A DNA stretch of 64,000 nt from Cristatella mucedo (GCA_009760855.2 WPIO01000016.1:1755001-1819000), one strand, 5' to 3'; shown: positions 12,379 to 25,218, counted from the stretch's first letter. Numbers and translations are program-made. Notes: generated from the sequence alone by a model not told the origin.

Positions 12379-13250
12379 CTTGCTGCTTCTGCTTCGCGAG
12401 CATCTTCTCCTTCCACTCGTCGAACGAGGGCAGCGGCTCATCGCTCTCGTCGGCCACTGACATCAGCACGGGCATTTTGCCAGGATGCGATGGCTGCTGC
12501 TGCATCGCCGGAGCAGCTCCCCCTGGCGGCTGACCATCGCCACTCTCAGCCAACTTGAGCGCCTCGCCCCGAGGTGACGCCGGAGGCACGGCATCCTGGT
12601 CGCCCACTGCCGCTGCTTCAGCGGCCGCCACAGCAGCAGCAGCAGCAGCGTCGTCGTCCTTGATAGCGCTAGCCGACTGCCCCGAAGCGGTGGCAGGCTC
12701 GCGCTGCGGTGTCGGCCCGCCGTCGTCGGCAGCCGCTGAGACGGCTGAGGCGGCAGCCTCCGAGGCGCCTGCCACGCCAACGGCAGACGAAGATCCGGCT
12801 ATGGACGACCCGCCAGCCGCCGGCTCGCCAGGAGCCGCAAAGGCCGTCGACGTGACGTCGACGGGGCGCTCGGCGGCATCGAGCTCCGAGCCAGCGGCGG
12901 AAGTGCCGGAAGACCGAGCCGATGCCGGAAGCCCCGGCTCCTCTGCGCCGCCGCCGAGCAGCTGGACCTGGCGGGCAGAGGCGGCAGCGTCGACGCTCCG
13001 GTCCGCCGTCGACGGCGGTCGATGCTGCGTCGACGCTGCGCTGCCTGTCGGCTCCTTTGCCGCGGCCGGCCACTTGCCTGCCTGCGTGCCAGCTGCTGCT
13101 GCTGCTGGCGTCCGACTGCCCTCGGCGAGCGGATGTTGCTGACCGGAAGTTGCCGGATCGTGCCGAGCCTCCGCAGCAGCGCTGGACATTCGCGGCCCAG
13201 CGCTGGCCGCCGATGGCTCTGCCTCCGACAGAGGACGCTGTGCCGACTGA
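12379..13250 (-). CDS. SUCO: SUCO/Slp1-like protein, lumenal Ala/Ser-rich exon ending in FDEWK motif
   Basis: On the minus strand a pyrimidine-rich tract and 'ccgtgcag' precede 13250, and the exon ends 'cagcaag' before gtgagc at 12379. It is 872 nt: one base completing a codon, 290 codons, and one base of the next. The first ~250 residues are low-complexity Ala, Ser, Pro and Gly. The end reads MPVLMSVADESDEPLPSFDE, then WKEKMLAKQKQQ. The SFDEWK-x-K motif just before the SUN domain is a hallmark of SUCO/Slp1 proteins. The phase fits the first SUN exon exactly (G plus TT makes Val). The frame stays open upstream to 13612, but the good acceptor argues that coding starts at 13250. Low-complexity residues evolve fast, so only the last 30 or so are diagnostic. 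Confidence 0.8.
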
Positions 13251-13969
13251 CTGCACGGTAGAAGAAAAAAGACGACGTCATCTCGAGACGAAGCAAGCAA
13301 ACGATGCACAGCGCCATCTGCATTCAGGAAGCCGGCCAGCTGGGGGGGGGAGAGGGAGTTGCTCACTAGGGGGGAGGGGCAAGCATCGTACACACCACGA
13401 CGACGCACACGTACGACACGTGGGGGCGGCAACGACTGCCAGCCACGTGCACATCGCGAGAGCTGCCGTCGGCTGCATGCAGCCGACGGCATCGGGCTCA
13501 GTGCAGCCGTGCATCTGTGACCGGCTCTGCGACCGGCTCTGCGACCGGCTCTGCAAGGCTGCAACCGGTGCCAACCAGTAACTACATCCCTGAAAGGCCG
13601 AGGGACTGTCACGGCTTCGGTGTCTAGGGCAGTGACGTATGGAGGGGGGAATGAAAAAACCGTCGGACATTAAATGGAGACCATCTCTCGAAGCTGCGCA
13701 TCAATCACGAGCCCGACTCTGACCCGAGAAAAAGCTGTCTCTCATAAAAAGCTGGCCTGCCCCCATCAGCTGGGCTCAGTGGAAACCCATCCTCAACCAC
13801 CAGGAATGCGTGCAGCCAGAGGTGAAACAGCCTCGGCACACCAAGGCAGAACTGCCGACGACCCTTGGCTAGCGAATAGAAAAGTAGGTCCACGACCGAG
13901 AAACAAGTCAAATGCGAAGCTCCAACAGTGCCACGGTCGGTGACTAAACGCTGGCAGCGTATGCCATGC
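13251..13969. other. Unassigned GC-rich sequence upstream of the lumenal exon
   Basis: Probably intron in the SUCO model. It includes a tandem 'ctctgcgaccgg' run at 13523-13556 and 'tgcatgcagccgacgg' repeats near 13472. No exon recognised. Confidence 0.4.
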
Positions 13970-14065
13970 CAGCGTGATGATCTGATGATCAGCGATGATG
14001 ATCATCAGCGATGATGATGATCTGATCATCAGCGATGATGATGATCTGATGATCAGCGATGCTAT
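13970..14065. repeat. GATGAT/GATCATC repeat cluster with fold-back potential
   Basis: Short units built from 'gatgatctgatgatcagc' repeat several times. They contain self-complementary TGATCA cores and are flanked by two copies of 'tatgccagcgtga'. Confidence 0.85.
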
Positions 14066-14149
14066 GCCAGCGTGACGACGTAATGCTCAGCGAGGCCGAG
14101 GTAAATGCCTCGGTATCGTGGTATCGTGCAGCGAATGGTCGGCAGCAAA

Positions 14150-15290
14150 ATAATAATCAGATAATTACACTAATAAAGGTAAGACAATTGCACAGTGCCC
14201 TAAGAAAACGAAATCTCTTTCTATGCACTTTACACATGCTGGAAAGGAAGAATATCAATAAGTAAATTTAACATTCACAGCTCCAGCCTGCATGTGCACA
14301 CAATGCACAAAGCTAATGCTTCGAGGAACAGCTTGGCTTCAAGCTTCCTTTTACAAGCCGTGGCAAGTCGCTACGTCAGTAACTAAGTGAATTTCAGGCT
14401 TTGGAAGAATGCTGAAGGCACAACAGTCTCCTAAAGATCGAAGTTCGAAGGTTCGAGAAACAATTAAACGACTTGAGTCAAAAGAGCGAGCGGCCTGCAT
14501 GCAATGCCTGATTAGGAAGTGTTTCGGATAAGTCCGAAAGCCTGATTAGGAAGTGTTTCGAATAAGTCCGAAACACTTCCTAATCTAAATAATTAGATAA
14601 TTCCAAAACGCCTCCTAATCTAGCTAGAGCCGAGAATGAAGGGACCTAAAAGTGAGAGGCAGATCCTTAAAGCAGGTATGCTACTTGATGTGGAGCCAGT
14701 GTAGGTCGGTGAGAAGGGGTGTAATTCGACAGTTGAGACTCTCACGACAGACAAGCCTAGCTGCTGAGTTTTCCACCAACTGTAAGCATCGTACTGCACA
14801 GTAGCAAGAGAGTTATTCAAGTCTAGTAAGGATAGTAACGAATCTAGTAAGGAATGCATGGACCAACTTGAATGTGGTATCCCTGTCTAAGCTGGCAAGA
14901 ATTTGTGTAATGTTATGTAGCTGAAAGTAGGGAGACTTGACTGTGGAGCTGATGTGGCCATCTAGTGAAAAGTCACTTTGGAACAAGACAATGGGATTTT
15001 ATAAAGATATAGACAGGAGACATTCAGAGCTGGAGACGTGCTTGACGACCACCACTTTGAGGGTTAGGCTTTCTAATTTCTGAGTAACATTAGGCTTGCC
15101 CATAACTGGTAAGTAGGTTAAATCATCATAACGTCTGAGGAAGTTTGCTTTCATACAAGTAGTGCAACGGTCACCCACACGTGAAGTGAGGAAGTTAAGA
15201 GAGTCAATGTGTGAGAGTCAGGGAGGGATCAAGGTACAGGTACAGCTAAATGTCTGTCGTATAAAAATGAAATCCTAGGTTGCACTAGGT
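14150..15290 (-). mobile_element. Degraded LINE family A copy A5
   Basis: The minus strand gives the family A stem-loop ('agagatttcgttttcttaggg'), a degraded 3' UTR, and ORF2 remains at 14620-14860 and 14870-15290 with stops and frameshifts. The 5' end abuts a long (CT)n array. A local tandem and inverted duplication at 14500-14600 lies inside it. Confidence 0.7.
14544..14585. repeat. 17-bp-arm perfect hairpin
   Basis: Arms 14544-14560 (gattaggaagtgtttcg) and 14569-14585 are exact reverse complements around an 8-base loop. A near copy of the left arm with its flank lies about 31 bp upstream, so a short tandem duplication accompanied the inversion. Confidence 0.95.
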
Positions 15291-15302
15291 AATTACATTG
15301 AG

Positions 15303-15680
<378 letters not shown>

Positions 15681-16396
15681 ATTTATTTATTTATTTATCT
15701 CTATCTCAGTCACTACTGCTACTGTTTAGGTTGCTGCTAACTGCGCATGCATGACTCGGCAATCTGCCGCGGTTGAAGGCAAGTGAACACTGCAATATTC
15801 GCTTTTTTCAGCAAACTCCGACATCCACGTTGCTGCTGCCTGTAACGAGGGGATTCCCATCCTTGGTAGGACCAATGAATAGCGAGTCCAGCTACTTTTA
15901 ATGCATCGATCCTAGCTGAGAAGGCCTCGAGGCCTCCGACTGATATGCATCCGAGGATCATCCGAAGGCACTCCCGGCATGCCGAAGTCTTCTTTTTACC
16001 CTCGAAGCATGGTCGCTGCCGGAAGTCACTCATTCCTATATTGCCGGCTCAAATGGCCACGACTGCTGTGTCACCGAAGGAGGAGCCGAGCGAGGCACGT
16101 GCACAGACACGCTCAGGCACCACTCAGAACGCCGAACTGTGGAAGGAGGGCGGAGCAGGCTGGCAGCAGTGGAGAGCAGCAGCGGATGAAAAAAAAATGT
16201 CAACATTTCGCATCGAAACGAGGCGACTAGCACATGCAAACGACTAAGATGGACGGGTTGCAGAGACGCAGGGTGCCTAAGATTTCCCTCGACATCACGG
16301 ATGATGCTGCCCCTCTATCAATCAGCTCGGTCGATAATCCGGTTAACACTCTGCCACGGTCGTGAAGCCCAAGATCAACACACACCCAACGAGTAC
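15681..16396. other. Unassigned sequence
   Basis: No gene or known repeat recognised. In the SUCO model it would be intron between a possible anchor exon and the lumenal exon. Confidence 0.35.
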
Positions 16397-17331
16397 CTGC
16401 TCATCGATAGCAGTAGCGGAGATGCAACGGGTGATGCCATGCCACAGCAGACGCAGAAGCGATTGTGGTCAACAGCCAACGCCAGCTGTGAGCCGCCGTC
16501 GATTGCTGCCTGAGGCTCCTGGGATCGAAGAATTTGCATCGGACCGCCGGCCAGAGTGCGCCCTCCTCCGCGCGATGGCCGCTGCTGCACGAGTTGGTCA
16601 CCGGGCTCGTGGTGCAGGCGCTGCTGTGACCGGTCGCTTTCTGCCGCAGCAACTCGGGCGATCAGCATCGCGCGGCGGAGGCTCGGAGCTGCCGACATGG
16701 CCACCAGCGACAGAAAAACGGTAGCCGCAACGACGGCAACGTAGGCAGCAAGCTGCACCGGCCGCGGGCCAATCGCTGGGACCGGATGCAGTCGGACGCC
16801 GGCAGCCGACGCCGTTGCGCTAGCTTTAAATCGCGATGGCAACCGCCGCCGGAGCCGCCCGTCCGGCGAGTCCGGTCGGCCGTCGGAGGAGGCGGACCGT
16901 CCGAGCTTCTGATCGTGCTGCTGCTGCTGCACTCGCTCGCCAGTGTCTGCTACCGTGAGAAATAGGCAGTCAACGGATCGTCCAGTGCAGCCTCCGCCTC
17001 CTCGCTCGCGACGGGCGGCGGAGGAAGAAAGACACAAGGCGGAGCAGTCCGAGCCGCCCGCTGCGCACGAAAGGTCCTCGGAGGAGGACGAGGAGGAGGA
17101 GGAGGAGGAGGAGGAACAGCTCGGCAAGGCTGCTGCCTCGTCAACGACGCCATTCGATGGCAGCAGCCTCCGGAGACTGCGGTCGCCACCTCCGCAGCAG
17201 CTCACTCTGCAGGCCATGCTAACAGCAGCTGCGGCCTCGCCCGCGCGGCCCCGCATCGCTGGCGTCGCCCTGGCCCTGCCTCCGCCACGTGGCATGACGT
17301 CATCGGCTCGTCGTAGCTGCACGGTAAGCAC
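16397..17331 (-). CDS. Candidate upstream SUCO exon with a membrane segment (tentative)
   Basis: A minus-strand frame is open from an ATG at 17331. It would end at 16397, where 'gagcag' meets gtactc, leaving two bases (AG) of a codon. That is exactly the phase needed by the exon at 13250 (AG plus T gives Ser). Around residues 192-212 it has a hydrophobic run (LAAYVAVVAATVFLSLVAMS) followed by basic residues, suitable as a signal anchor, which SUCO proteins carry near the N-terminus. The rest is Arg/Ser/Gly-rich and resembles non-coding GC-rich DNA. The true start could lie inside this frame or in another exon. No family-specific motif is visible, so the assignment rests on phase, position and the membrane segment. 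Confidence 0.35.
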
Positions 17332-18049
17332 CGGATGTGCTTCGGAAGCAAGCGGAAACCTTGGCGACGTGGCGGCACGAGTGCCACTGTCGGCTACACG
17401 GCCCCAGCTCCGGACCGGCAGCTACTGCAGCGACTTGTGCACGCTGCCGCAAGCTGGCTCTGCAGGCATGGAGAGCCAGGAGAGCCAGGAGAGTCAGGAG
17501 TGCCGGCAGCTGCCCCACCGTCGCCAGGTAGCCGCCTTGGCTGCGGGCGGCGTGTGGGCGGCACGGCACTACAGGGCGGCTCTGCCTGCCCCGGCTAGAG
17601 ACGTCTCTGCCTGCCCCAGCTAGAGCCTACGGCTCAGACCTGCCACCTCTGCCGATGCTGCTGCTGGCTGGCTGGCTGGCTGGTGGTGCCCGGATAAGCC
17701 GACATGAGGGCGGGCAAAAGACTCAGTCACCTTGCGCTTTTTCTTGCTCTGGTGGACGTCAGCGATGGTGGACGGCTGGCGATGCGCACTCCGGCAGGCC
17801 GGCCGGCCTGCCGGCTCTGTGGTTGCTGCTACTCGCAGCAGTGGTGAAGGCAAGCGGTGGCAGCCAAACGGGCCGGGGCCGGGGCCACCTATGCAGAGCG
17901 AGCAGCAAGGACGGCCGGTCCAAGTCGTGAGAGCCGCCCAGCTGATCAGCACTAGTGTGCAAGAGCGATCGGAATGCGCCAGCTGCCGGCCGCTGCCGTT
18001 CGACCCAGAGAGAGGCTCTCTCAGGGAGAAAAGAAGAGAGAGAGACAAG

Positions 18050-18087
<38 letters not shown>

Positions 18088-18487
18088 AGAGAGAGGCTCT
18101 CTCAGAGAGAGGCTCTCTCCCAGCATCGTCCCCCGCTCCTCCTTCGCCTCCCTCCCACTCAGCGCAGCTTCGCCCGAGTCTGACGGAAGGCTGGCGCACC
18201 TCTCCACTTCTTGTTGAATCTGCACTGCAGTGGTAAACACGGCGACACAATGCCTCAGGCTCGAACACCTTACACCGCCCTTGGCCGATGTCCCCTCGGA
18301 GGCAGTTGGTACGCTCAGCAGGTCAGGCAGCAGCAGCAGCAGCAGGAAGTGTGGGTGGGTGGTTGGGTGGGGGGAGGCATAGAGGCGGCCACAGCTAGGC
18401 TTGGGAACGGGGCAGCAAGCAGCAAGTCGGTCGAGAGGGCGTCACAGCACCGGATAAGAAAATAGCGCCTCCTTTCAGGCAGGCCGG

Positions 18488-18531
18488 GGCAGCAAGCAGG
18501 CGTAGGAAGCTCTCTACGCCTGCCTGCTGCC
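18488..18531. repeat. 18-bp-arm hairpin with one mismatch
   Basis: Arms 18488-18505 and 18514-18531 pair around the loop gaagctct, with a single mismatch. The core GCAGGCGTAG / CTACGCCTGC is exact. Confidence 0.9.
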
Positions 18532-19683
18532 GATAGCGCTGCTGCGAACGGTAACGAAAAGCCGGTCAGGGTACAAAAGCCTGATCGACTCCATCGGCTG
18601 TCTCGGCAGCAGACTGCACTAACGTCTGCGCAAACACGCACCGGCACACAGGCATTCGGCACCCGGCCTTTTCGATCCTTCAGTGCGGGGAAATCGCGCA
18701 CAAGGGCCAGCGGGGCAACAAAGGCTGGCCTGCCAATGTCATAAGCTTTCTCCCAGCAGCCTGGCGGGTGCAGTCTGGCACGGTCACCAGCCAAAGAGCC
18801 GGCACAGGTCGAAACTGGCAGCGATTGACAATGGCACCCACGAGGTAGGCTAGGCAGGGACGATCGCAGCACCGTGCAGCAAAACAGTGTCTCCGGCAGC
18901 AGTCGGAGGGGTCGGGCTGGCTGAGGGCAGGGCAGGGCAGTGCAAGACACAATGGCGCTTGTAGGTCGGCAGCTTTTGTCCTGCATCGAACGGGAAGCAT
19001 GGCTCGGCGAAGCACGCCTCCGGCAGCAGCAGCAGCAGCAGCTAGCAGTTGGCTGCCGAACGAAGGTCTGAGCAATTGAAGGCCACCGAGAGCCATCTTG
19101 TAGTGCTGGGCAGGATGGGAAACAGCTGCACCAACCGGAAGCAGAGAACCGGATTCAGCAAAGGTGTTCTGGGATGCATAGCGGATGCAGTCGCAAGTCT
19201 CCTAAGGGCCGAGTAGCCAGCTCTCTGCCTTGTGGTCAGAAAACAAGGACAGCTAATGTCTTAGTCACACTGACCTGCACTCAATTTATGGTATAGTCTG
19301 AGCTGCCGAGGTATGGCTGAGTCGACGACGATGACACTGGGGGGGGGGAGGTAACTCTTAAGTGAGGAGCCAAGGTATAACCACGGCCAAGGTGTCACCT
19401 CTGGCTGCTCAGCACACTCGGGCTAAGCTCGGTAATCTGACCTCAGTAATCTGCCGTGGGGAGAGGGTGGATTAGATGGCCGTGTTGTGCTGAGGCAGGA
19501 TAGCTGAGGGAGTCCCCCATAGTAGAGAATCGCTCGGTGCCTAGGCAGTAAAACTCAGCAACTCTTAAAAAAAATGGGCATCACACGAGAGCAAGTGAGA
19601 GAACTCCTAACACCACACCGATTATATCAGGACGTGGTGGTTCGTAGCTCTCAGCGTCTAACTGTTGGTGTTGGTCAACAGCA

Positions 19684-19733
<50 letters not shown>
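19684..19733. repeat. (CA)n microsatellite
   Basis: About 25 uninterrupted CA units. Confidence 0.97.
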
Positions 19734-19735
<2 letters not shown>

Positions 19736-20254
19736 CTGGCTCTTAAAAATCCCCCGCTGCCTGTGTCACATCACGGTTTAACCTCGGATGCTTCAGCGTT
19801 TCATGGACTGACCGCTGAGGTCTGAGGGCGTAGGAGTTTGAGCCAGATGCTATAGCAACTCTGCATAGATATCGCTTTGGCTTTCTTACTAGGGGCGAAA
19901 ACAATGTGCAAAGCATTGGCAATTTCTGGCCCCGCGCCGCCGCCCCCCCCCGCATAGTCACCCTCTCGGCGAATATTGTTTCGTAGTACCATAACAGCAC
20001 TGCAATGTAAGATTTAGTGCGATGCTTTAAGTATGCTGCTCTCTAATAATGTATCTCAACAACCGTGTCAGGCATTGTGTCAGCGTTCATCAAGAGTTTG
20101 AAGCTATCAGCGTTCATCAAGAGTTTGAAGCTATAAAATAGCTATTTTGAGCACCGGAAGCATAACAATTGACACGGTGAGAAGAGACGCAGGAAATCGA
20201 TGATGTGGTGGAAAGAACACGCCATCCAGCAGCATTTTCGGAGAAACAAGGGAT

Positions 20255-20410
20255 TATATAAATATATAATATATAAATCATTTGTATAGCACCCCAAGAG
20301 AACTTAACCTCTATTCAGGCACTTCACGTATGCCTCGGGGCTTGAGCCCACGACCTCAGCCAGACATTGGTCAGGGCAAGTACCTCAACCGTTGGACTAA
20401 ACCAGCTCGA
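20255..20410 (-). mobile_element. tRNA-derived SINE copy
   Basis: On the minus strand it runs from the A-box region ('gagctggtttagtccaacgg') through the B-box-like 'gggctcaagcc', the tail 'gtgcctgaatagaggttaag', and ends in 'aaatgatttatatatt'. It matches the copies at 1.7, 43.9, 52.3 and 61.7 kb. Confidence 0.85.
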
Positions 20411-20702
20411 ATTGACGAATTCTCTTAAATTAATTACATGGTCTTAACTCTTTAACTTTGCCAAATGCATACACTGCATTAAACTATCTTCTCATAATTC
20501 ATAATTTCAATGATAAGTTTAATGCATGTAGATCACCATGGTTGTGGTGCCTCGTGTGTTTGCCAAGACACTAAAGCAGCTACAGCTACATACTGCCTGC
20601 CCTACAGCTCTCTTTTGCTCTCAATTTGCTACCCAAAACTACCCCTTCGAAACCGAGACGATTTCCGAACCCACCTGAAACTGTAAAAACAAAGTTTTTC
20701 TG

Positions 20703-20910
20703 TACGTTTTTCGTACCTCAACTGCTCTCGTGACTCTGCTATGCTTCCCACTTTCTCCTTGTTGCGTGAGACGAAGTCTGTTGGCTACCGAATGCGTACC
20801 GAAAGCCGCTTAGGCTGTGAGAGCGCTACACAAAACTCTCCTGAGTAACACCCACTTAGTCTTTATGGCTTTTTGGAATTACAGACGGAGATACATTACA
20901 TTACATTACC
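20703..20910 (+). mobile_element. LINE family B 3' end (B3)
   Basis: Only the last ~200 bases are present: 'ctcaactgctc...gactctgctatgcttccc', then 'gcgtgagacgaagtctgttggctaccgaatgcgt', ending 'acagacggagatacattacattacattac'. The (ATTAC)n terminus is clearest here. Confidence 0.85.
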
Positions 20911-22264
20911 TAGCAGGCTAAACCATGTGGCAGCATGCCCAACTCACTACATTTATTGCTTCTGCGTATATTAATATTGCCTTGTGGTAGTATTTTTGGC
21001 ATTGGTTTCGTAAAACTCAGCAACGTTTTAGATTTGCAATGATTCGAAGGGTGACTGGATTTTTCAGGCCAGCACTGTACATTGTGAGCTGAGCGGCTCA
21101 CTGGACCGCTCGAGGCAGATTATGGCTCTCAACTGGCGGCCCACGACTGCCCCAATCTGCCTCGACGGCCCATAACTGCCCCGTGCAGATGCCTCGACAC
21201 TGGAGTCGTCGGAACCTAGGTCTAAGAGCCGCCGGCCCATCCGGCAGCGCTTAGAATAAGGGGCGGCCGACGTCACTGCCCCATCATAAGGGGGCCAAGT
21301 GCCCCCTAACCCCCTTCCACGCCCAGCAAATGGCTACCAGGATAGGCATAAGGCAAGAAAGGAGGAGGAGAGGGTAACCCAACCTGCTAATCCCGACCCC
21401 CTGACCGACTCGAAGGGGAGAGCTGAGCTTCCCCCAGGCAGCCAGGCAAGGTCGCAAGGTCAAGCTTGGCCCTTCCTTGGCTTAAACCCTGGCCAAGGCT
21501 CTGGCCTAGCAGGCATTTCTCGGGTGCAACAACAGCAGCCCAAGAGAGTTGAATGCTCTCTATTTATCTATCAAGCAGGGATCAGCTGTGACATGCCCGC
21601 CCCAGCTTAAACAGGAGACATAGCTAGCAAAGCCAGAACTAAGAATGGATGATGGCATGAACTTGAGGACAGAAATGTAGGCATTAGCCACAACAGGGCA
21701 CCTAATACATTATCATTAGGGCAAACTGGCTGTTTCCAGCTGGTCAGCAGGCTGCACAGTCCCAGCAGTAGAGCATTTCGGCTTAGCCAATTTCTGACCT
21801 TTGACCGCCGACGATTTGCCCATGGAGGTCGACAGAGAGGAATTCCGTAATGGTGACACCAGCCCGTGCCAAGTCATCTCCGGGGCAAAAAAAGCTTCGG
21901 GCACTTCCGGCTGCAAACCGCAGTTTGGACCATTCGAGAATCACCCACTGGTTAAGCGATGGGCTTCTTGCAAGCCTGCCACTGCAGAACCAGACCATGC
22001 GTTGAACCATAATTTTAGATAAGCACGTGTGAAACACTCAACGAAATGCATGCAGGTGTATGCATCTGCTTGAAGCTGAATATCGGCGGCAAAGGCCGCA
22101 AGAACTAGATAGTTGTCATTGTGAGGCTTGCGAGGTCTCCCTGGAGCCCAATCAAAGTATATGCAGTTTTCAGCTGCCAATTGGTAGCCAACACCGTTTA
22201 ACTCTTGCAAAAGAGAGACGGAGACAGAGAGGAGAGAAAGTAGAGACAAGGGAGACAGAAACAG
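20911..22264. other. Unassigned sequence
   Basis: No recognisable gene or repeat. Both strands carry only short, unconserved open frames. An imperfect 'ccaaggc/aggcaaggtcgcaaggtcaag' run lies near 21440-21500. Confidence 0.35.
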
Positions 22265-22300
<36 letters not shown>

Positions 22301-22855
22301 CACTTGATAAAGCACCCTCGGTGAACTCAATCTCTTTGTAGGTGCTTTACATTTGCTGCAAAGGGAAACACGATTGAATGGTGAGTAATATCATGCTCGA
22401 TAAACATGAATAATATGGTTAGGAGTGACATGCACAGGGTCAGCATGCAAGTGTGGTTAGTGGCAGCATCCACAGTGTCAGCATGCATAAGCACATGAAG
22501 GACGAATTACAGGAACCCACTAAATGCTGTCCTAAATAGGTGTTTTTAAGTTCTTTTTAAATGTGGTCAAGTCAGGGGATGTTCTGACACAAGTCGGGAG
22601 AAAGTTCAAGGCTTTGGAAGCATACGAACTAAATGCACGGTCTCCAAAGTATTTGAGGTTTGTACGAGGTATTGGTAGACTGTTGGATTCCGGAAAGCGG
22701 GTGGTACGATGCTTAGACTGGTGGGGGAGTAGACCTGAGAAATAAACTGGAGCCAAAGAATGAAGTGACCTAAAAGTAAGCGACTAGACCTTGAAGTCGA
22801 TCCGTTGCTTGACTGGTAGCCAGTGCAGGTCGGCGAGAAGTGGTGTGATGTGAGA
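22265..22855 (-). mobile_element. LINE family A copy A6, truncated at a microsatellite
   Basis: The minus strand shows ORF2 C-terminus pieces (HQSKHRTTRFPESNSLPIPR), the 3' UTR, the stem-loop and (TTA)n at 22267-22300. Coding similarity stops at about 22852, where (GA)n/(GACA)n arrays begin. Confidence 0.85.
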
Positions 22856-22896
22856 GACACAGAGAGAGACAAGAGAAGAGAGGGAGAAACAGGGAG

Positions 22897-23239
<343 letters not shown>

Positions 23240-23369
23240 TCGACACAAGGCACAAAGTCTGCCTCAAGTCACCCTCACTAGCTGCTAGCTTAGCAAGCAG
23301 CACCACAACAACGAACCGGAAGCGTTGCCTCTATCGGCCCGACCATTCCTCAGGTACGGGCTGCAACAG

Positions 23370-23543
23370 ATCGCGTGTCGAGCAGTGCAGCTCACAGCCG
23401 CTCTCAGCCTCTTTTTGAAGTGCAGCAGCAGCAGCATCGGGCCGTAAGTCAGTCAGCTCTGCCCTCGGCATACTGGCAAAACAGACGGCGAAACTGGCTG
23501 CCACAGAGAATGTTAGCAACCACACTTTCGAGCCTTTCACCAA
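23370..23543 (-). CDS. Candidate first exon encoding a signal peptide (tentative)
   Basis: The minus-strand frame from 23543 starts MVKGSKVWLLTFSVAASFAV, CFASMPRAELTDL. It has a basic start, a hydrophobic core and small residues at a plausible cleavage site (CFA/S), so it looks like a secretory signal. A possible donor (gtgagc) follows near 23391. It could be the first exon of a gene on this strand, perhaps SUCO, whose relatives begin with such a sequence. No downstream exon can be joined with certainty and the frame is short, so it may be chance. Confidence 0.25.
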
Positions 23544-23651
23544 ACATGCATCACAAGATCACGAGCATCTGCAGGTACCCGTAGCTGTCAGTGAAGGCTG
23601 TTATGAGGGAACAGCCGAGTTGCTACGGCTATGCATCCCTCTATGCATTCC

Positions 23652-23960
<309 letters not shown>

Positions 23961-23999
23961 GCTACACACGCTCACAGCCGCTCACAGCCGCTCACAGCC

Positions 24000-24608
24000 A
24001 CTCAGCGCCAAGGCTTCGGTATGGGGGCGGGAGTAGGCAGGAGCAAGGTCTTCGGCGGCTGAGACCAAAGGCTGCTGAGAAATGAACCGGAAACACATGA
24101 GCATACAATGGCGATCGTCCAGTCAGACCTGGGCAGCTAATTGGCTTCAGTGGAAGCAGATTACAGATTAGCAGTGGGCCATGCCCTGTCCACTGCATAC
24201 TGTGTGCATGCAGACAGGCCCCGGGTTCCTTAGCAAGAGAGGTAATGAACAGCCATGACCTGATACGGAATGCAATTTATAGCCACGACTTGGGAGGCTT
24301 CAATCAAATGAGGAGCAGAAATACAAGGTTAAGGACGATTGAGCCACGGCTGCAAAGCGAGCAGTTGCTTCGGCTGAGGAGAGACAAAGAAGCCTAAGCC
24401 CGAGTGTTCAGCTGCCATCGGCCCAAAGCAGCATCCTTAGACAGACCGCAGCTTTGTCTGCTGACAGCCAAGAGCCGCCAGCAGTCAGCACGAGAGATAA
24501 CTCTCAACCGTAGCACTAGCACTGCAATCCTGCAAGCAGCGTCGAGCGTGCAAAGCGGGCAGCAAGGCGCTGCCCGCGCTGACCGTGAGGGAGGAAGGGG
24601 GCTCCCAC
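24000..24608. other. Unassigned sequence
   Basis: Nothing recognised apart from a short tandem 'cgctcacagc' (23972-23999) at the edge of the CT array. Confidence 0.35.
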
Positions 24609-24966
24609 CTGGAGCCAGTGGCTGTGACGTCACGGCTGCCCTGTTCTGCGATCGGTTCGTGGAGGTGCAGCCGGTTCGGATCAGCAGCGTCAGTGATGAC
24701 CTGGTCGCCACCGCAATCACTGTCTCCCGATGAGCAGAGCTGCGGACTAGGCCCGGCTACGTCACCGACTGCTGCAGCTGCTGTCAGCGCCTGCAAGTCG
24801 TCGGGGGCAGCTCCGCGCCCGGGCGTGGACGGCGCCGCCGAAGCAAGGTAAGGAGTGAGCCGCTCCCCGCCGCCATGCTGCCTTTCGACAGCACTCGTCG
24901 AGTGCCCTGCGCCCACGTCGTCTAGCTGGAGAGGATCAGCTCGTGCAGCCGCCGACAAAGACGGGT
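24609..24966 (-). CDS. Candidate exon of unknown gene (tentative)
   Basis: On the minus strand an acceptor-like 'ggccgcag' precedes 24966 and a donor-like 'tccag' plus gtggga follows 24609. The frame between is open and of mixed composition (ARADPLQLDDVGAGHST, then CGGDQVITDAADPNRLHLHE). The plus strand of the same stretch is also open and ends at a good donor (aagcaag plus gtaagg, near 24847). The coding strand is therefore uncertain, and neither product is recognisable. Confidence 0.2.
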
Positions 24967-25099
24967 CTGCGGCCTGGCCATCACGGCAGGTCGCCTAAAT
25001 CAGTCAGTGCTGTCTGATGAAATAGTGGCAGCTCGGCATATGCAGAAGCAGCAGATACAGTAGCACATGCAACAGCAGAAATGTGTTAAGTATAAATAT

Positions 25100-25218
25100 C
25101 TAGTTCATTTGTACAGCATCCTTAGAGAACTTAGTCTCTATCCAGGAGCTGCACATACATCTCAAGGCTCGAGCCCACGACCTTGGGCATCAAAGGTGAG
25201 CTAAACTTAACCCCTGGG
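25100..25218 (-). mobile_element. tRNA-derived SINE copy, degraded
   Basis: On the minus strand it has the B-box-like 'gggctcgagcc', then a tail 'ctcctggatagagactaagt' and 'ttctctaaggatgctgtacaaatgaa'. The A-box part is altered. The 5' end passes into the CAG-rich array. Confidence 0.7.

Larger units (their letters stand above)
17332..20254. other. GC-rich unassigned region, possible SUCO 5' flank
   Basis: Sequence from about 16.5 to 19 kb is GC- and CpG-rich, with overlapping open frames on both strands that show no conserved motif. Notable pieces: GAGAGAGGCTCTCTC palindromic units (18010-18120), a hairpin at 18488-18531, a (CA)n run (19684-19733), and a G run near 19340. It could include the SUCO promoter and first exon, but I see no decisive signal. 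Confidence 0.3.

Noticed and set aside
12555..13581. Plus-strand open frames opposite the SUCO lumenal exon (12555-13142, 12922-13581)
   Set aside because: GC-rich shadows of the minus-strand exon. The FDEWK motif and phase-matched splice sites are on the minus strand.
13251..13612. Extending the SUCO lumenal exon to the ATG at 13612
   Set aside because: A strong acceptor at 13251 and the Arg-rich, repeat-like character of the extra 120 residues argue against it.
16943..17623. 226-residue plus-strand frame with a Glu run
   Set aside because: No motif; opposite the candidate anchor exon and driven by a GAG repeat.
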